NCBI GenBank assembly: GCA_028279375.1
Contig: JANQNW010000026.1
Coordinates: 1 to 38,968, forward strand
Direction of reading: 5' to 3'
DNA: 38,968 nucleotides
From: Phycisphaerales bacterium
Lineage (GTDB): Bacteria > Planctomycetota > Phycisphaerae > Phycisphaerales > UBA1924
Both the position numbers and the translations under genes were made by a program. Shown here one piece after another: positions 1 through 7,432 of this stretch. The first letter of the stretch is position 1. Each line of letters begins with the position of its first letter. Under the pieces are notes generated by a model. That model was given only the letters and a program-made list of their open reading frames with translations, was not told the origin of the DNA and did no database searches.

Positions 1-972
1 GTCGATCATCGACTCGAGCATCTGCGTCGCCACGATGCAGGGCTTCCCGAACTCGCGCGCTTTCTCGATGAGAATCTTCTGGATGACGGGCACCTGTGCA
101 ATGTCCATCTCGACGCCAAGGTCGCCGCGCGCAACCATCAGACCATCCGCCTCGGCGAGGATGGCTTCAATGTTCTCCATTGCTTGCGGCTTCTCGATCT
201 TGGCGATCACCGGGATGAAGGACTCTCGATCCGGATTGTCGAACGCCTGCACACCGTGCGATTCGGCGTAGATTCGATTGAGTCCGTCCTTGAGCGACCG
301 GACCTCCTCGCCGCGCCGCACGAATGAAAACGCGAGAAAGTCGAGCTCGTGGCGCGCCGCCCACTCGGCGCACTCCCAGTCCTTCGCCGTGATCGCCGGA
401 GCCGAGATGTCGCTGTCCGGCAGATTGATGCCTTTGCCGGTCGTGACGAGGCCGCCAACGGTCACGCGGCAGCGCACCTCGCCATCGGCGCACTCGGTGG
501 CGAGCGCCCTGATGGCGCCGTCATTGATGAGCACGCGCTGGCCCTCGAATACTTCATCGACGAGCTTCTCGTACGTGCAGGGAAAGTACGCGTCGTCACC
601 GCGCCGCTCCGCCATCGCGAGATCGCGCCGGAAGATCATGTCCTCTCCGGCGCGCACCCAGATGCCGCCCTCCTCGACTTCGCCGACGCGAATCTTCGGG
701 CCCTGCAGATCGCCCAGGACGGCGACGATTGCGCCCATCGAGGCTGCGGCGTCTCGCACCATCTCAAGGCGCCGCTTGTGGTGATCGAACGAGCCATGCG
801 AGAAATTCAGGCGGAAGACGCTCACACCATTGGTGATCAGCTTCTCGATCGTCTCGTCATCATCCGTGGCCGGTCCGAGCGTCGCGACGATCTTCGTCAG
901 CGGCGGCGGCGATGCGGTCCCCGACACGCCCAGGGCGGACTCAGATGGCGATTTCTCCAGATTCGTCGGCAT
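1..972 (-). CDS. pyk: Pyruvate kinase, 3' end cut by window edge
   Basis: Catalyses the last ATP-forming step of glycolysis, phosphoenolpyruvate plus ADP to pyruvate. Reading the minus strand from the ATG at 972 gives an open frame of 324 codons that runs off the left edge, so the C-terminal part (about 150 residues in a usual 470-480 aa enzyme) is missing. Visible family motifs are TKIVATLGPAT near the N-terminus, RLNFSHG, the GDLQGPKIR strand, VIAKIEKPQAMENI with the active-site lysine, and the ARGDLGVE loop followed by KPCIVATQMLESM. The start is supported by an AGGAG box four bases upstream. It is divergent from arsR with about 140 bases between the two starts. The identification is firm; whether the missing end is intact cannot be judged. 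Confidence 0.95.
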   Translation of the reverse strand, partial: MPTNLEKSPSESALGVSGTASPPPLTKIVATLGPATDDDETIEKLITNGVSVFRLNFSHGSFDHHKRRLEMVRDAAASMGAIVAVLGDLQGPKIRVGEVEEGGIWVRAGEDMIFRRDLAMAERRGDDAYFPCTYEKLVDEVFEGQRVLINDGAIRALATECADGEVRCRVTVGGLVTTGKGINLPDSDISAPAITAKDWECAEWAARHELDFLAFSFVRRGEEVRSLKDGLNRIYAESHGVQAFDNPDRESFIPVIAKIEKPQAMENIEAILAEADGLMVARGDLGVEMDIAQVPVIQKILIEKAREFGKPCIVATQMLESMID

Positions 973-1104
973 GAGACTCCTCGCGCGATCGCGGTGTCAG
1001 AACCCTATCGACTCGATCCGGCCGTCGTCTGCGTTCTGATACCGGCCCGACTGAAACAACAATCTGAGTTCGGTGGCTTGACTCTTGGCCATGTATTTCT
1101 ATTA

Positions 1105-1133
1105 TTCGATATATGTCAAAATTTCGAACATAT
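1105..1133. promoter_or_regulatory. Candidate ArsR operator overlapping the arsR start
   Basis: An AT-rich patch in otherwise GC-rich DNA carries ATATGT (1111-1116) and its inverted copy ACATAT (1128-1133), together with two spaced TTCGA-type half sites (1105-1109 and 1123-1127). ArsR/SmtB repressors bind short AT-rich inverted repeats at their own promoter, so this is a plausible autoregulatory site. The start codon of arsR (1113) lies inside it, which would let the bound repressor block initiation directly. The sequence is seen; the function is inferred. Confidence 0.4.
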
Positions 1134-1436
1134 GAGACGGATCGGCAAGCGGAGCTCCTCAAGGTGCTGGGGCATCCGGTTCGACTCGCCGTCTTCCTCC
1201 GACTGCTCGAGCGCTGCCCTGGAGGCGATTGCGACCCCTGCGCCTGCGTCGGCGATCTGGGCGCCGGGCTCGGCGTGGCGCCGTCCACCATCTCCCATCA
1301 CATCAAGGAGTTGCGCGTCGCTGGTCTCATTCGTTGCGAGCGAAGCGGTCAGCGCATTGACTGCGGCATCAATGCAGAGGCTCTCGAGGATCTCCGGACA
1401 TTGCTTCACACCCTCGCCGCGCCTGTAGATTCCTGA
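1113..1436 (+). CDS. arsR: ArsR/SmtB-family metalloregulatory repressor
   Basis: A 107-aa winged-helix repressor that should release its operator on binding trivalent arsenic or antimony. The N-terminal part has the family signature LKVLGHPVRLAVFLRLL; the recognition helix is around residues 56-68 (VAPSTISHHIKEL). Six cysteines occur (35, 40, 43, 45, 75, 84), and the C-x-C pair at 43 and 45 just before VGDL sits where classical arsenic sensors carry their ELCVCDL metal motif. The gene is followed after 12 bases by arsM, so the two form an operon. No Shine-Dalgarno box is visible ahead of the ATG, and the start lies within an AT-rich inverted repeat, so the transcript may be leaderless. The family is clear; the inducer is inferred from the cysteines and the neighbour. 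Confidence 0.9.
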   Translation: MSKFRTYETDRQAELLKVLGHPVRLAVFLRLLERCPGGDCDPCACVGDLGAGLGVAPSTISHHIKELRVAGLIRCERSGQRIDCGINAEALEDLRTLLHTLAAPVDS

Positions 1437-1448
1437 AAGGAGACGACC

Positions 1449-2231
1449 ATGGATACGACCTCGAACAACCCAGCGAATGTGACCCATGAGCGCGTGCGAG
1501 AGCGCTATGCGCAGGCCGCCGATTCGCAGGGATGTTGTTCTGCGTCCTGTTGCTCGCCTGAGGACGCTGCCGATCGCCTCGGCTACTCGAGCGCGGATCG
1601 CGCGGCGATCCCTGCAGATGCTGATCTGGGACTAGGCTGCGGCAATCCGGTCGCCATTGCTGAGCTCAGGCCCGGCGACGTCGTCGTCGACCTGGGAAGC
1701 GGCGCTGGCATCGACTGCTTCCTCGCTGCAGAGCGTGTCGGCCCTGAGGGGCGCGTCATCGGCGTTGACATGACGCCCGCGATGCTCAACCGCGCTCGCG
1801 AAATCGCCGCCGCCGAGGGTATCGCCAACGTCGAATTTCGTGAGGGCACGATCGAATCGCCCCCGCTTGAATCCGAGATCGCCGATGTAGTCATCTCCAA
1901 CTGCGTGGTGAATCTCTCGCCGGACAAGGACGCCGTCTTCGCAAGCGCATTCCGCGCGCTGAAGCCCGGCGGGAAGCTCGCGATTTCGGATGTGGTCGCG
2001 ATTGACGAGATTCCTGATTCAATCAGGAATGACGTCGAAATGCTGACCGGATGTGTCGCCGGCGCCGCCCCAATTGACGCGATCGAACGCTCACTGACAG
2101 CCGCCGGCTTCGAGTCGATCTCGGTGCAGCTCAGTGATCGGTCACGTGAGATCGTCAGCGCCTGGTCGAAGGATCACGACCTGGGGAGCTATATCGCGTC
2201 CGCCCGAATCGAAGCGCGTCGGCCAGCGTGA
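1449..2231 (+). CDS. arsM: Arsenite S-adenosylmethionine methyltransferase
   Basis: A 260-aa class I methyltransferase predicted to convert arsenite to methylated, partly volatile arsenicals using S-adenosylmethionine in the cytoplasm. The SAM-binding motif is VVDLGSGAG (about 79-87). The three cysteines that bind As(III) in the family are all present: Cys64 (LGLGCGNP), Cys152 (ISNCVVNLSPDK) and Cys202 (LTGCVAGA). Two further cysteine pairs near the N-terminus (29-30 and 34-35) are typical of many ArsM proteins. An AAGGAG box precedes the ATG. It is cotranscribed with the arsR just upstream, which gives the expected arsenic-inducible pairing without a pump gene. At 260 residues it is at the short end for the family, the C-terminus ending soon after the third cysteine region. 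Confidence 0.93.
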   Translation: MDTTSNNPANVTHERVRERYAQAADSQGCCSASCCSPEDAADRLGYSSADRAAIPADADLGLGCGNPVAIAELRPGDVVVDLGSGAGIDCFLAAERVGPEGRVIGVDMTPAMLNRAREIAAAEGIANVEFREGTIESPPLESEIADVVISNCVVNLSPDKDAVFASAFRALKPGGKLAISDVVAIDEIPDSIRNDVEMLTGCVAGAAPIDAIERSLTAAGFESISVQLSDRSREIVSAWSKDHDLGSYIASARIEARRPA

Positions 2232-2234
2232 TGT

Positions 2235-2681
2235 TCAGACGGCCGTCGTGACGTACCGAAGGATCTCGACGACCTGCTCCGGTGTCTCCGCCACGGCCAG
2301 GGCGGCGGCGTCGACTTCCTTCAGGGCGTGCGTGTGCTCGGGCGCGTGCAGGATGATCAGCTTCTTTCCGAGCGCGGCGCCGTAGCCAGCTTCGAAGGCG
2401 GCATTCCACTGCTTGTACTTGTCGCCAAAACGGACCACGACGATGTCCGCTTTTTCGACAAGCGTGCGCGTTCGAATAGCGTTGACACTGGCGCCCTTGT
2501 GGTCCTTCCAGAACGCCTTCTCCTCGTCGCCGAGGATCTTGACGCCGCAATCGTCGCTGGCCGCATGATCCGTGACCGCCGACGAGAACTCGACCGGCAG
2601 GTCTGCGCCTGCCGCGCCATTTCGAATCCGATCTCGCCAATCCGAGTGAATCTCACCGGACAGATAGACACGCCACGTCAT
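2235..2681 (-). CDS. ytoQ: YtoQ family protein
   Basis: A 148-aa cytosolic protein resembling Bacillus YtoQ, a family with a nucleoside 2-deoxyribosyltransferase-like fold and no settled function. Diagnostic stretches are VYLSGEIHSDWRDRI at the N-terminus, the ASDDCGVKILG segment, the NAIRTRTLVEKADIVVVRFG strand-helix region, and KYKQWNAAFEAGYGAALGK followed by LIILHAPEHTHALKEVD. Length matches the family. Its stop codon lies three bases from the stop of arsM, so the two genes converge with no room for a terminator. The family call is secure from the pattern of conserved residues; any enzymatic role is unknown. Confidence 0.85.
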   Translation of the reverse strand: MTWRVYLSGEIHSDWRDRIRNGAAGADLPVEFSSAVTDHAASDDCGVKILGDEEKAFWKDHKGASVNAIRTRTLVEKADIVVVRFGDKYKQWNAAFEAGYGAALGKKLIILHAPEHTHALKEVDAAALAVAETPEQVVEILRYVTTAV

Positions 2682-2735
2682 GGCCAGTTCTCCCTCATCT
2701 GCATGCGTCTGGATCCCGGTGCGGAACAGGCCGGA

Positions 2736-2960
2736 TTACTTCTTCTTCCGCTTGCCCGGGCGCGCCGTGATGGGGCGCTCGTCCGGCCTGTCTCCGAAGA
2801 ACTGCCGGACCTTGCCGGGATTGTCTTCTTCCTTCTCGACGTCATAGCTGCTGGCGCCGAGGCCCTTGGCCTGCACGACGCGCTCATAGCAACCGGCCGT
2901 GCCGAGCCCGAGGGCGGTGACTGACACCGCCACTGCGATCTTCGCTATCCGTCTCTTCAT
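2736..2960 (-). CDS. Small putative lipoprotein, unknown function
   Basis: A 74-aa protein with a basic start (MKRRIAK), a hydrophobic stretch and a lipobox-like LGTAGC, so it is probably exported and lipidated at Cys24. The mature part of about 50 residues is charged and ends in a lysine/arginine-rich tail (RPGKRKKK). I do not recognise the family. It lies on the same strand as the S41-type peptidase upstream and ytoQ downstream, with 54-78 base gaps, but no clear ribosome-binding site precedes the ATG. The signal-peptide pattern is the main reason for believing it is real. Confidence 0.6.
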   Translation of the reverse strand: MKRRIAKIAVAVSVTALGLGTAGCYERVVQAKGLGASSYDVEKEEDNPGKVRQFFGDRPDERPITARPGKRKKK

Positions 2961-3038
2961 AAGGAATCCCGCGGCTTCCCCCAGGCGGAGAGGCAGCCTA
3001 TTCGCTATCCGCCCCCGCTTGCAACCTGTTCGCCAATC

Positions 3039-4295
3039 CTATGCGCCGGCCCGCACTCTGTCCGCCAGGGCCGACACCGCCGCCTCGAGCTGCGGATCTC
3101 GCCCCTGCGCATAGGGAAGAGCTCGCTCCACGCGCACATGCGGGGCCACGCCGCGTCCCTCCAAGCGCTCGCCGTCCACCTCAACGTCATGCACGGCGAG
3201 ATACAGGATCGCGCCGTTGCTGAGAACATATGGGCGTCCGCCGAGCACGGCGCCTCCCGTGCGCGTCCCGACCAGAATCCCAAGATCGTGCTTCCTGAAT
3301 CCATACGCCACGACCTCCTTGCCGCTGCGGGAGTCGCCGTCGATAAGCAGCGCCGCCGGCTTGCGCCAGTGCGGGTCATAGGTGTACGGCTCGCCATCGC
3401 GCGGGATTCCACGCAGCACTGGCGGATGCTGATCGAAGAAGCTGAGATAGTCGGGCATCGCGCCGCCCCAACCGCCGCGCAGATCAACGATCAATCCATC
3501 GGCGGACGCCAGCGGCTCAGTCGTTGCGAGTTCGACAAGCAGCTCCTGAAACTTCAATCCGGCATACGACCAGATCCGCACATGCGCGATCGAAACATCA
3601 CCATCCTGAAGCACCTGCGCTCCGTCGCGCATCGAGCGCAAGAACATCTCGCTCGGCACAATCGACTCGACCTCGATCTCGAAGAGTCTGGCTGAGTCAG
3701 TCGAACTCGATCGACGAACCCAGACATCAATCTTGGCGCCAGGCGCGGCCTCAAGGATAGCGCGAGGGGTTGGCGCGTCACCATCGATGCTCACGATCTC
3801 GTCGCCTTCGAGAAGGCCAGCTCTATGCGCGGTAGAACCGATGAAGACGTGAGACACGAAGGCGCCTTCGTCGGTGTCGGTGAGCGCCGCGCCGATCGTG
3901 TTGTAGACGATGACGCCATCGTCATTCCGCTCGGCTCTGATCGCTTCGTCGGTCAGTCCGAAGAGTTCAGCGATCTCCAGTCGGCGCGGATCGCCGAGGC
4001 CGAAATAGGCAGTGTGCGAGGCCTTGAGCTCCGCGAGCGTTTCAGACATGACCGCTGCGAATTCGGCGTCGCCCGCGCTGGCGCCGGCCCGCGCCCGGCG
4101 CCGCTCGACGATCGCGGCCCATGGCTCGCCCGCCAATTCCTCGTCGAAGAAGTTCGCTGCGACGATATCTGAGATTTCTTCGTATATCGCCGCTTCCTGC
4201 GGTCCACAGAGCCCCGCCGGGCTGGCCGCGACCGCCAGGAGAGAGCCGATGGCCACGAGGAACGGCGATTTCGATCGAACAGTGCGGAATTTCAC
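3039..4295 (-). CDS. Secreted S41-family peptidase with PDZ domain
   Basis: A 418-aa exported protein of the C-terminal-processing/tricorn-like protease family. With the GTG start at 4295 (GGGAGGG box just upstream) it has a signal peptide over residues 1-30; longer frames from 4436 add an unlikely leader. Family features in order: the SHTAYFGLGD segment (93-102), a PDZ domain around 145-205 (AGLLEGDEIVSIDGD), the IVDLRGGWGG strand (269-278), the SRSGKE nucleophile region with Ser324, the GTRTGGAVLGG loop (343-353), and GVAPHVRVE near the end. Classical CtpA enzymes have a lysine in that loop; here the pattern resembles the S41 subgroup with TTGGA-type loops, so the catalytic mechanism may differ or activity may be reduced. 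It diverges from the TPR gene at 4435. Confidence 0.85.
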   Translation of the reverse strand: MKFRTVRSKSPFLVAIGSLLAVAASPAGLCGPQEAAIYEEISDIVAANFFDEELAGEPWAAIVERRRARAGASAGDAEFAAVMSETLAELKASHTAYFGLGDPRRLEIAELFGLTDEAIRAERNDDGVIVYNTIGAALTDTDEGAFVSHVFIGSTAHRAGLLEGDEIVSIDGDAPTPRAILEAAPGAKIDVWVRRSSSTDSARLFEIEVESIVPSEMFLRSMRDGAQVLQDGDVSIAHVRIWSYAGLKFQELLVELATTEPLASADGLIVDLRGGWGGAMPDYLSFFDQHPPVLRGIPRDGEPYTYDPHWRKPAALLIDGDSRSGKEVVAYGFRKHDLGILVGTRTGGAVLGGRPYVLSNGAILYLAVHDVEVDGERLEGRGVAPHVRVERALPYAQGRDPQLEAAVSALADRVRAGA

Positions 4296-4434
4296 GTCGT
4301 CCCTCCCGAAGGACTGCAATTGAAGAGGACCGGAGCCGGAGGCCGCGCTGGGAGCGGCTCTGCTTTTCGTCGACGGCCGCTCGATAACTATATTGACGAG
4401 GTGGGCCGCCGCTTCGGCCCTGGAGGAACTCCCC

Positions 4435-5463
4435 ATGCGATTTCATCTCACTGCTCTCGCCCTGACCGGAGCGCTCGCGCTCTCGATCGCAGGACTCGCC
4501 AGCGCGAACAACGATCTCGCGAACGCGTCCTCGATGGACGTCTACGACGCGCTCCGGAATGACGAGGTCGAGGCCGACGATCGCAAGGCGGCGCTCAATA
4601 CGATGCGCCAGGCGGCGAAGCAGGAGCCGAACAATGCGGACTGGCGCGTCGGCCTCGCGCTCGCATACGTTGAGCTCGAGGAGTGGAAGAAGGCGAGAAC
4701 CGAGGCGGACAAGGCCGTTGAGCTTGCGCCGAACGTCTCCGATCATCACGTCGTGCTCGCGGAGGTCATCTTCGCTGGTATCAATGACGCTCCGCTGCTC
4801 TCCAAGGGCGGGCTCGCCTCGAAGGGGAAGAAGGCCTACGAGCGCGCCGCTGAACTGGATCCGGACAATGCCGACGCCCGCGCCGGTCTCGCCGGGTTCT
4901 ACATCTTCGCGCCAAGCATCGCGGGAGGCAGTCTGACCAAGGGCCGCGAGCACGCCGAGGCCCTGACCGAGATCGAAGGCGCCGAGCGCACCGGATACAT
5001 CTTCATGGCGCAAATTGCGATGAAGCAAAAGAAGTGGGATGAGGTGGACAGCGCCGTCGCCAGCGCCCTCGAAGTGTCGATGACCCCGGGTGAACGTGTC
5101 GATGTCGTCCGCTCGATCGCCCTGGCGCTCGTCTTCCAGTCCAAGGCCTACGACCGCGCCGAGGCGATCGTCGTGGCTCACTCCGACGACATCGCCTCCG
5201 ACTCAACAGCGCTCTATTGCCTCGGCGTGGCTCTGCATGAGCAGAAGAAGCACAAGGACGCCATCGACGCGTTCCAGCGCGTGCTCGCCGTGAAGAGCGA
5301 TGCGGTCAACACGCGATTCCGACTCGGCCAGTGTTACGAGAAGCTCAAGATGTGGCGCGAAGCGCAACGCTACTACCAGGAGTACATCGACATGTTCCCG
5401 GATGGCTCTGATCGCAAGGCCGCGAAGAAGGGCGTCAAACGCATGAAGAAGAAGCTGCGTTGA
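4435..5463 (+). CDS. Secreted TPR-repeat protein (copy 1)
   Basis: A 342-aa protein with an N-terminal signal peptide (cleavage likely after LASA) and several tetratricopeptide repeats, for example NADWRVGLALAYVELEEW, NADARAGLAGFYIFAPS and NTRFRLGQCYEKLKMWREAQRYY, followed by a lysine-rich end. TPR arrays are protein-binding scaffolds, here expected in the periplasm. The start at 4435 is preceded by GGAGGA; the longer frame from 4393 lacks a signal sequence at its end. It is a paralogue of the TPR protein at 6347: both share a NADWR-LGLA repeat, an APS-I-GGS segment and a lysine-rich terminus. The stop codon lies one base from that of the thioredoxin-like gene on the other strand. The exact partner is unknown. 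Confidence 0.8.
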   Translation: MRFHLTALALTGALALSIAGLASANNDLANASSMDVYDALRNDEVEADDRKAALNTMRQAAKQEPNNADWRVGLALAYVELEEWKKARTEADKAVELAPNVSDHHVVLAEVIFAGINDAPLLSKGGLASKGKKAYERAAELDPDNADARAGLAGFYIFAPSIAGGSLTKGREHAEALTEIEGAERTGYIFMAQIAMKQKKWDEVDSAVASALEVSMTPGERVDVVRSIALALVFQSKAYDRAEAIVVAHSDDIASDSTALYCLGVALHEQKKHKDAIDAFQRVLAVKSDAVNTRFRLGQCYEKLKMWREAQRYYQEYIDMFPDGSDRKAAKKGVKRMKKKLR

Positions 5464-5464
5464 G

Positions 5465-5956
5465 TCAAAGGCCCTGCGCCGTCTTTGAACCAGAGGCCGT
5501 CGACTCGTGGAGGAAGTAAAGCAGCTCCTCCGCAGACATACCGCCGTGCTTCTTCGAGATCACTTCATCATTGCGCATCACGACGGTCATCGGAAATGAC
5601 CGGGTCTGCAGTTGCTTCATGGCGTCGCTCTCGAAAGGCCACTTCACATACGCGGTCTCGGCGTAAGCGTCGATCCACTCCTTGACACGTGGGTCCGCAA
5701 GAGCGCCGCGCTTGTAGAGTTGGCAGCGCAGGCAGAAATCCGCGGTGACGACCGCGACGACGAACTTCCCATCTGCGTCCGCAGCGCCAAGCGCCTCGTG
5801 GAGCGACCTCGACTCATCGAAGATCTCAGGCGTGTCCGCGATCCAGAAGGGGGCGACCGCAAACGCGAGTACGACGAGCGCGGCGAGATTCAGCGTCACA
5901 CGCTTCCAGAGCGGCATCCGCTTTCGCTTCTTCTTTCCATGAGCGTGTCCCATCAT
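5465..5956 (-). CDS. Membrane-anchored thioredoxin-like protein
   Basis: A 163-aa protein. A basic, histidine-containing head (MMGHAHGKKKRKR) precedes one membrane helix at about residues 21-40, which places the thioredoxin-like domain outside the cytoplasm. The redox motif is Cys75-Leu-Arg-Cys78 in VVTADFCLRCQLYKRGAL, resembling the C-terminal domain of DsbD-type thiol reductases, and a cis-proline follows at SFPMTVV (Pro122). The start at 5956 is chosen because AAGGAG lies just upstream; the frame is open farther upstream but without a signal. It sits between two paralogous TPR genes transcribed the other way, so the three may act together in envelope protein handling, which is inference. 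Confidence 0.75.
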   Translation of the reverse strand: MMGHAHGKKKRKRMPLWKRVTLNLAALVVLAFAVAPFWIADTPEIFDESRSLHEALGAADADGKFVVAVVTADFCLRCQLYKRGALADPRVKEWIDAYAETAYVKWPFESDAMKQLQTRSFPMTVVMRNDEVISKKHGGMSAEELLYFLHESTASGSKTAQGL

Positions 5957-6346
5957 CCTGAGCTCCTTCTCCTTGCTCCGACAACATCGAGCGGCGCGCC
6001 GGCCTCCTATAGAGGCGCGTCGCGAAGTGCGCAAGTGAAGGACGGTCTGCGCCGACGCGAGTTCGTCCGGGAAGAGAAGTCGGATGCGATCGTGAGGCTG
6101 CAGGAGCTCAATTCCGATCGCTCGGATAAGGGAGTCAGGGCGAAGAAACCGGCCTCTGACGTCCGAGAACACCGTTCGGACGAAACCGGTCAACCCGGAC
6201 GGCGGGTCCGGCGTATATATGGTCGATACTCACCTGCAGCCGGCCGCGCTCGTTGCCGGGCCGGAGATCGCGACCCGCCCTGACCGGGCCCTTCGACCAG
6301 GATTCGCCGATCCGCTCCACCGGATCGCGCAGGGACGCTCCCCTTC
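5957..6346. other. Intergenic region between divergent genes
   Basis: About 390 bases between the start of the thioredoxin-like gene and the start of the second TPR gene. It must carry both promoters. A TATATAT stretch near 6212 could be part of a promoter, but I see no convincing -35/-10 pair, no strong inverted repeat, and no open frame with a ribosome-binding site that fits a gene. Confidence 0.4.
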
Positions 6347-7396
6347 ATGATTCGAATTCGACTCAGCCTGTTGGCCATCGCCGCACTCTGCGCCTGGGGT
6401 TCGCCAGCTGCGCTCGCGGAATCCGCGAGATCGTTGCATGACGCGGAGTCCATCGTGCTTGAATTGCGCTCGTATGCGCTTGCGATTGAGGAGCTCGAGG
6501 AGGCGGACCGCGCCCTGAAGGTGGCCGCGGCCGTCGAGCCGGAGAACGCCGACTGGCGTCTGGGTCTGGCGATGCTGGACTGCCGAATGCGCGCCTTCCA
6601 TAGCGCAATCGAACATGCGAAGACCGCGGCGAAGCTCGATGAGCAAAGCGCGGAGCCGCACTACTGGGAAGGCGCCGCGCACATGGGCGCCCTCGCTGCA
6701 GCGCCGGATGGTGATCGTAAGAAGCACGCGGAATCCGGACGCGACGCGCTCAAACGCGCGATCAAGATCGATCCGCAGCACATCGATGCGCGGACGCTTC
6801 TAGGGATCTTCTACGTCGAAGCCCCGAGCATCATCGGCGGGAGCGCCAAGCGCGCCGAGAAGCAGGCGACGAAGCTCGATGAGATTCCCGGGGGCGAATT
6901 CGGCGCCAAGGCGATTCGCGCGATGATCGCCGCAGATGATGGTCACTGGGGCGATGTCATGCGCCTCTGCAATGAGGCCGTGAGCGCCGCTCCGACCCAC
7001 ACCCATGTCTTCAATCTCCGCGTGCGCCAGGCCCGCGCCATGATGAAGGGCGACGCGAATCCTGACTTCGCCGTCGCCGTGCTCGAGCCCATCGCGCACG
7101 ATGAGCGTGATGATTTCTTCGTGGCGCGCGCTCTGCTGGGTCGCGCGCTCCTCCACCAGGGGGACTTCCAGCGCGCCGCGTTCGTGCTCGAGGAAGCGCT
7201 CAGCGCCAATCCCGACCTCGCCGAGGCTCGCCTCGATCTCGCCGAGTGCCACCTCGCGACCGGCGATCTCGTCGCGGCCCGCGACTGTTATGTCGCGTAT
7301 CTCGAGAAGCGCCCAGATCATCCGAAGACGAAGGCGGCGAAGAAGGCCCTGAAGAAAGTCAGGCGGTCCATCGCACGGGTCGACTCCGACGCCTGA
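6347..7396 (+). CDS. Secreted TPR-repeat protein (copy 2)
   Basis: A 349-aa protein with a signal peptide (MIRIRLSLLAIAALCAW...ALA) and tetratricopeptide repeats over most of its length, including ENADWRLGLAMLDCRMRAF, HIDARTLLGIFYVEAPSI and ARLDLAECHLATGDLVAARD, ending in a lysine-rich segment (KTKAAKKALKK). It is clearly related to the TPR protein at 4435: the same order of repeats, the APS-I-GGS segment in the middle and the same kind of C-terminus. Only a weak ribosome-binding site is visible. The gene ends 36 bases before the sensor phosphatase on the same strand, so cotranscription is possible. A scaffold or assembly role in the periplasm is likely but its partner is not known. Confidence 0.78.
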   Translation: MIRIRLSLLAIAALCAWGSPAALAESARSLHDAESIVLELRSYALAIEELEEADRALKVAAAVEPENADWRLGLAMLDCRMRAFHSAIEHAKTAAKLDEQSAEPHYWEGAAHMGALAAAPDGDRKKHAESGRDALKRAIKIDPQHIDARTLLGIFYVEAPSIIGGSAKRAEKQATKLDEIPGGEFGAKAIRAMIAADDGHWGDVMRLCNEAVSAAPTHTHVFNLRVRQARAMMKGDANPDFAVAVLEPIAHDERDDFFVARALLGRALLHQGDFQRAAFVLEEALSANPDLAEARLDLAECHLATGDLVAARDCYVAYLEKRPDHPKTKAAKKALKKVRRSIARVDSDA

Positions 7397-7432
7397 TACG
7401 AACGCCTCGGCGAGCGCGGGTACACTGCGCCC

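Noticed and set aside
349..1428. Long plus-strand frame (359 codons)
   Set aside because: It runs antisense through pyruvate kinase and out of frame through arsR. Its arginine-rich translation is typical of shadow frames in GC-rich DNA.
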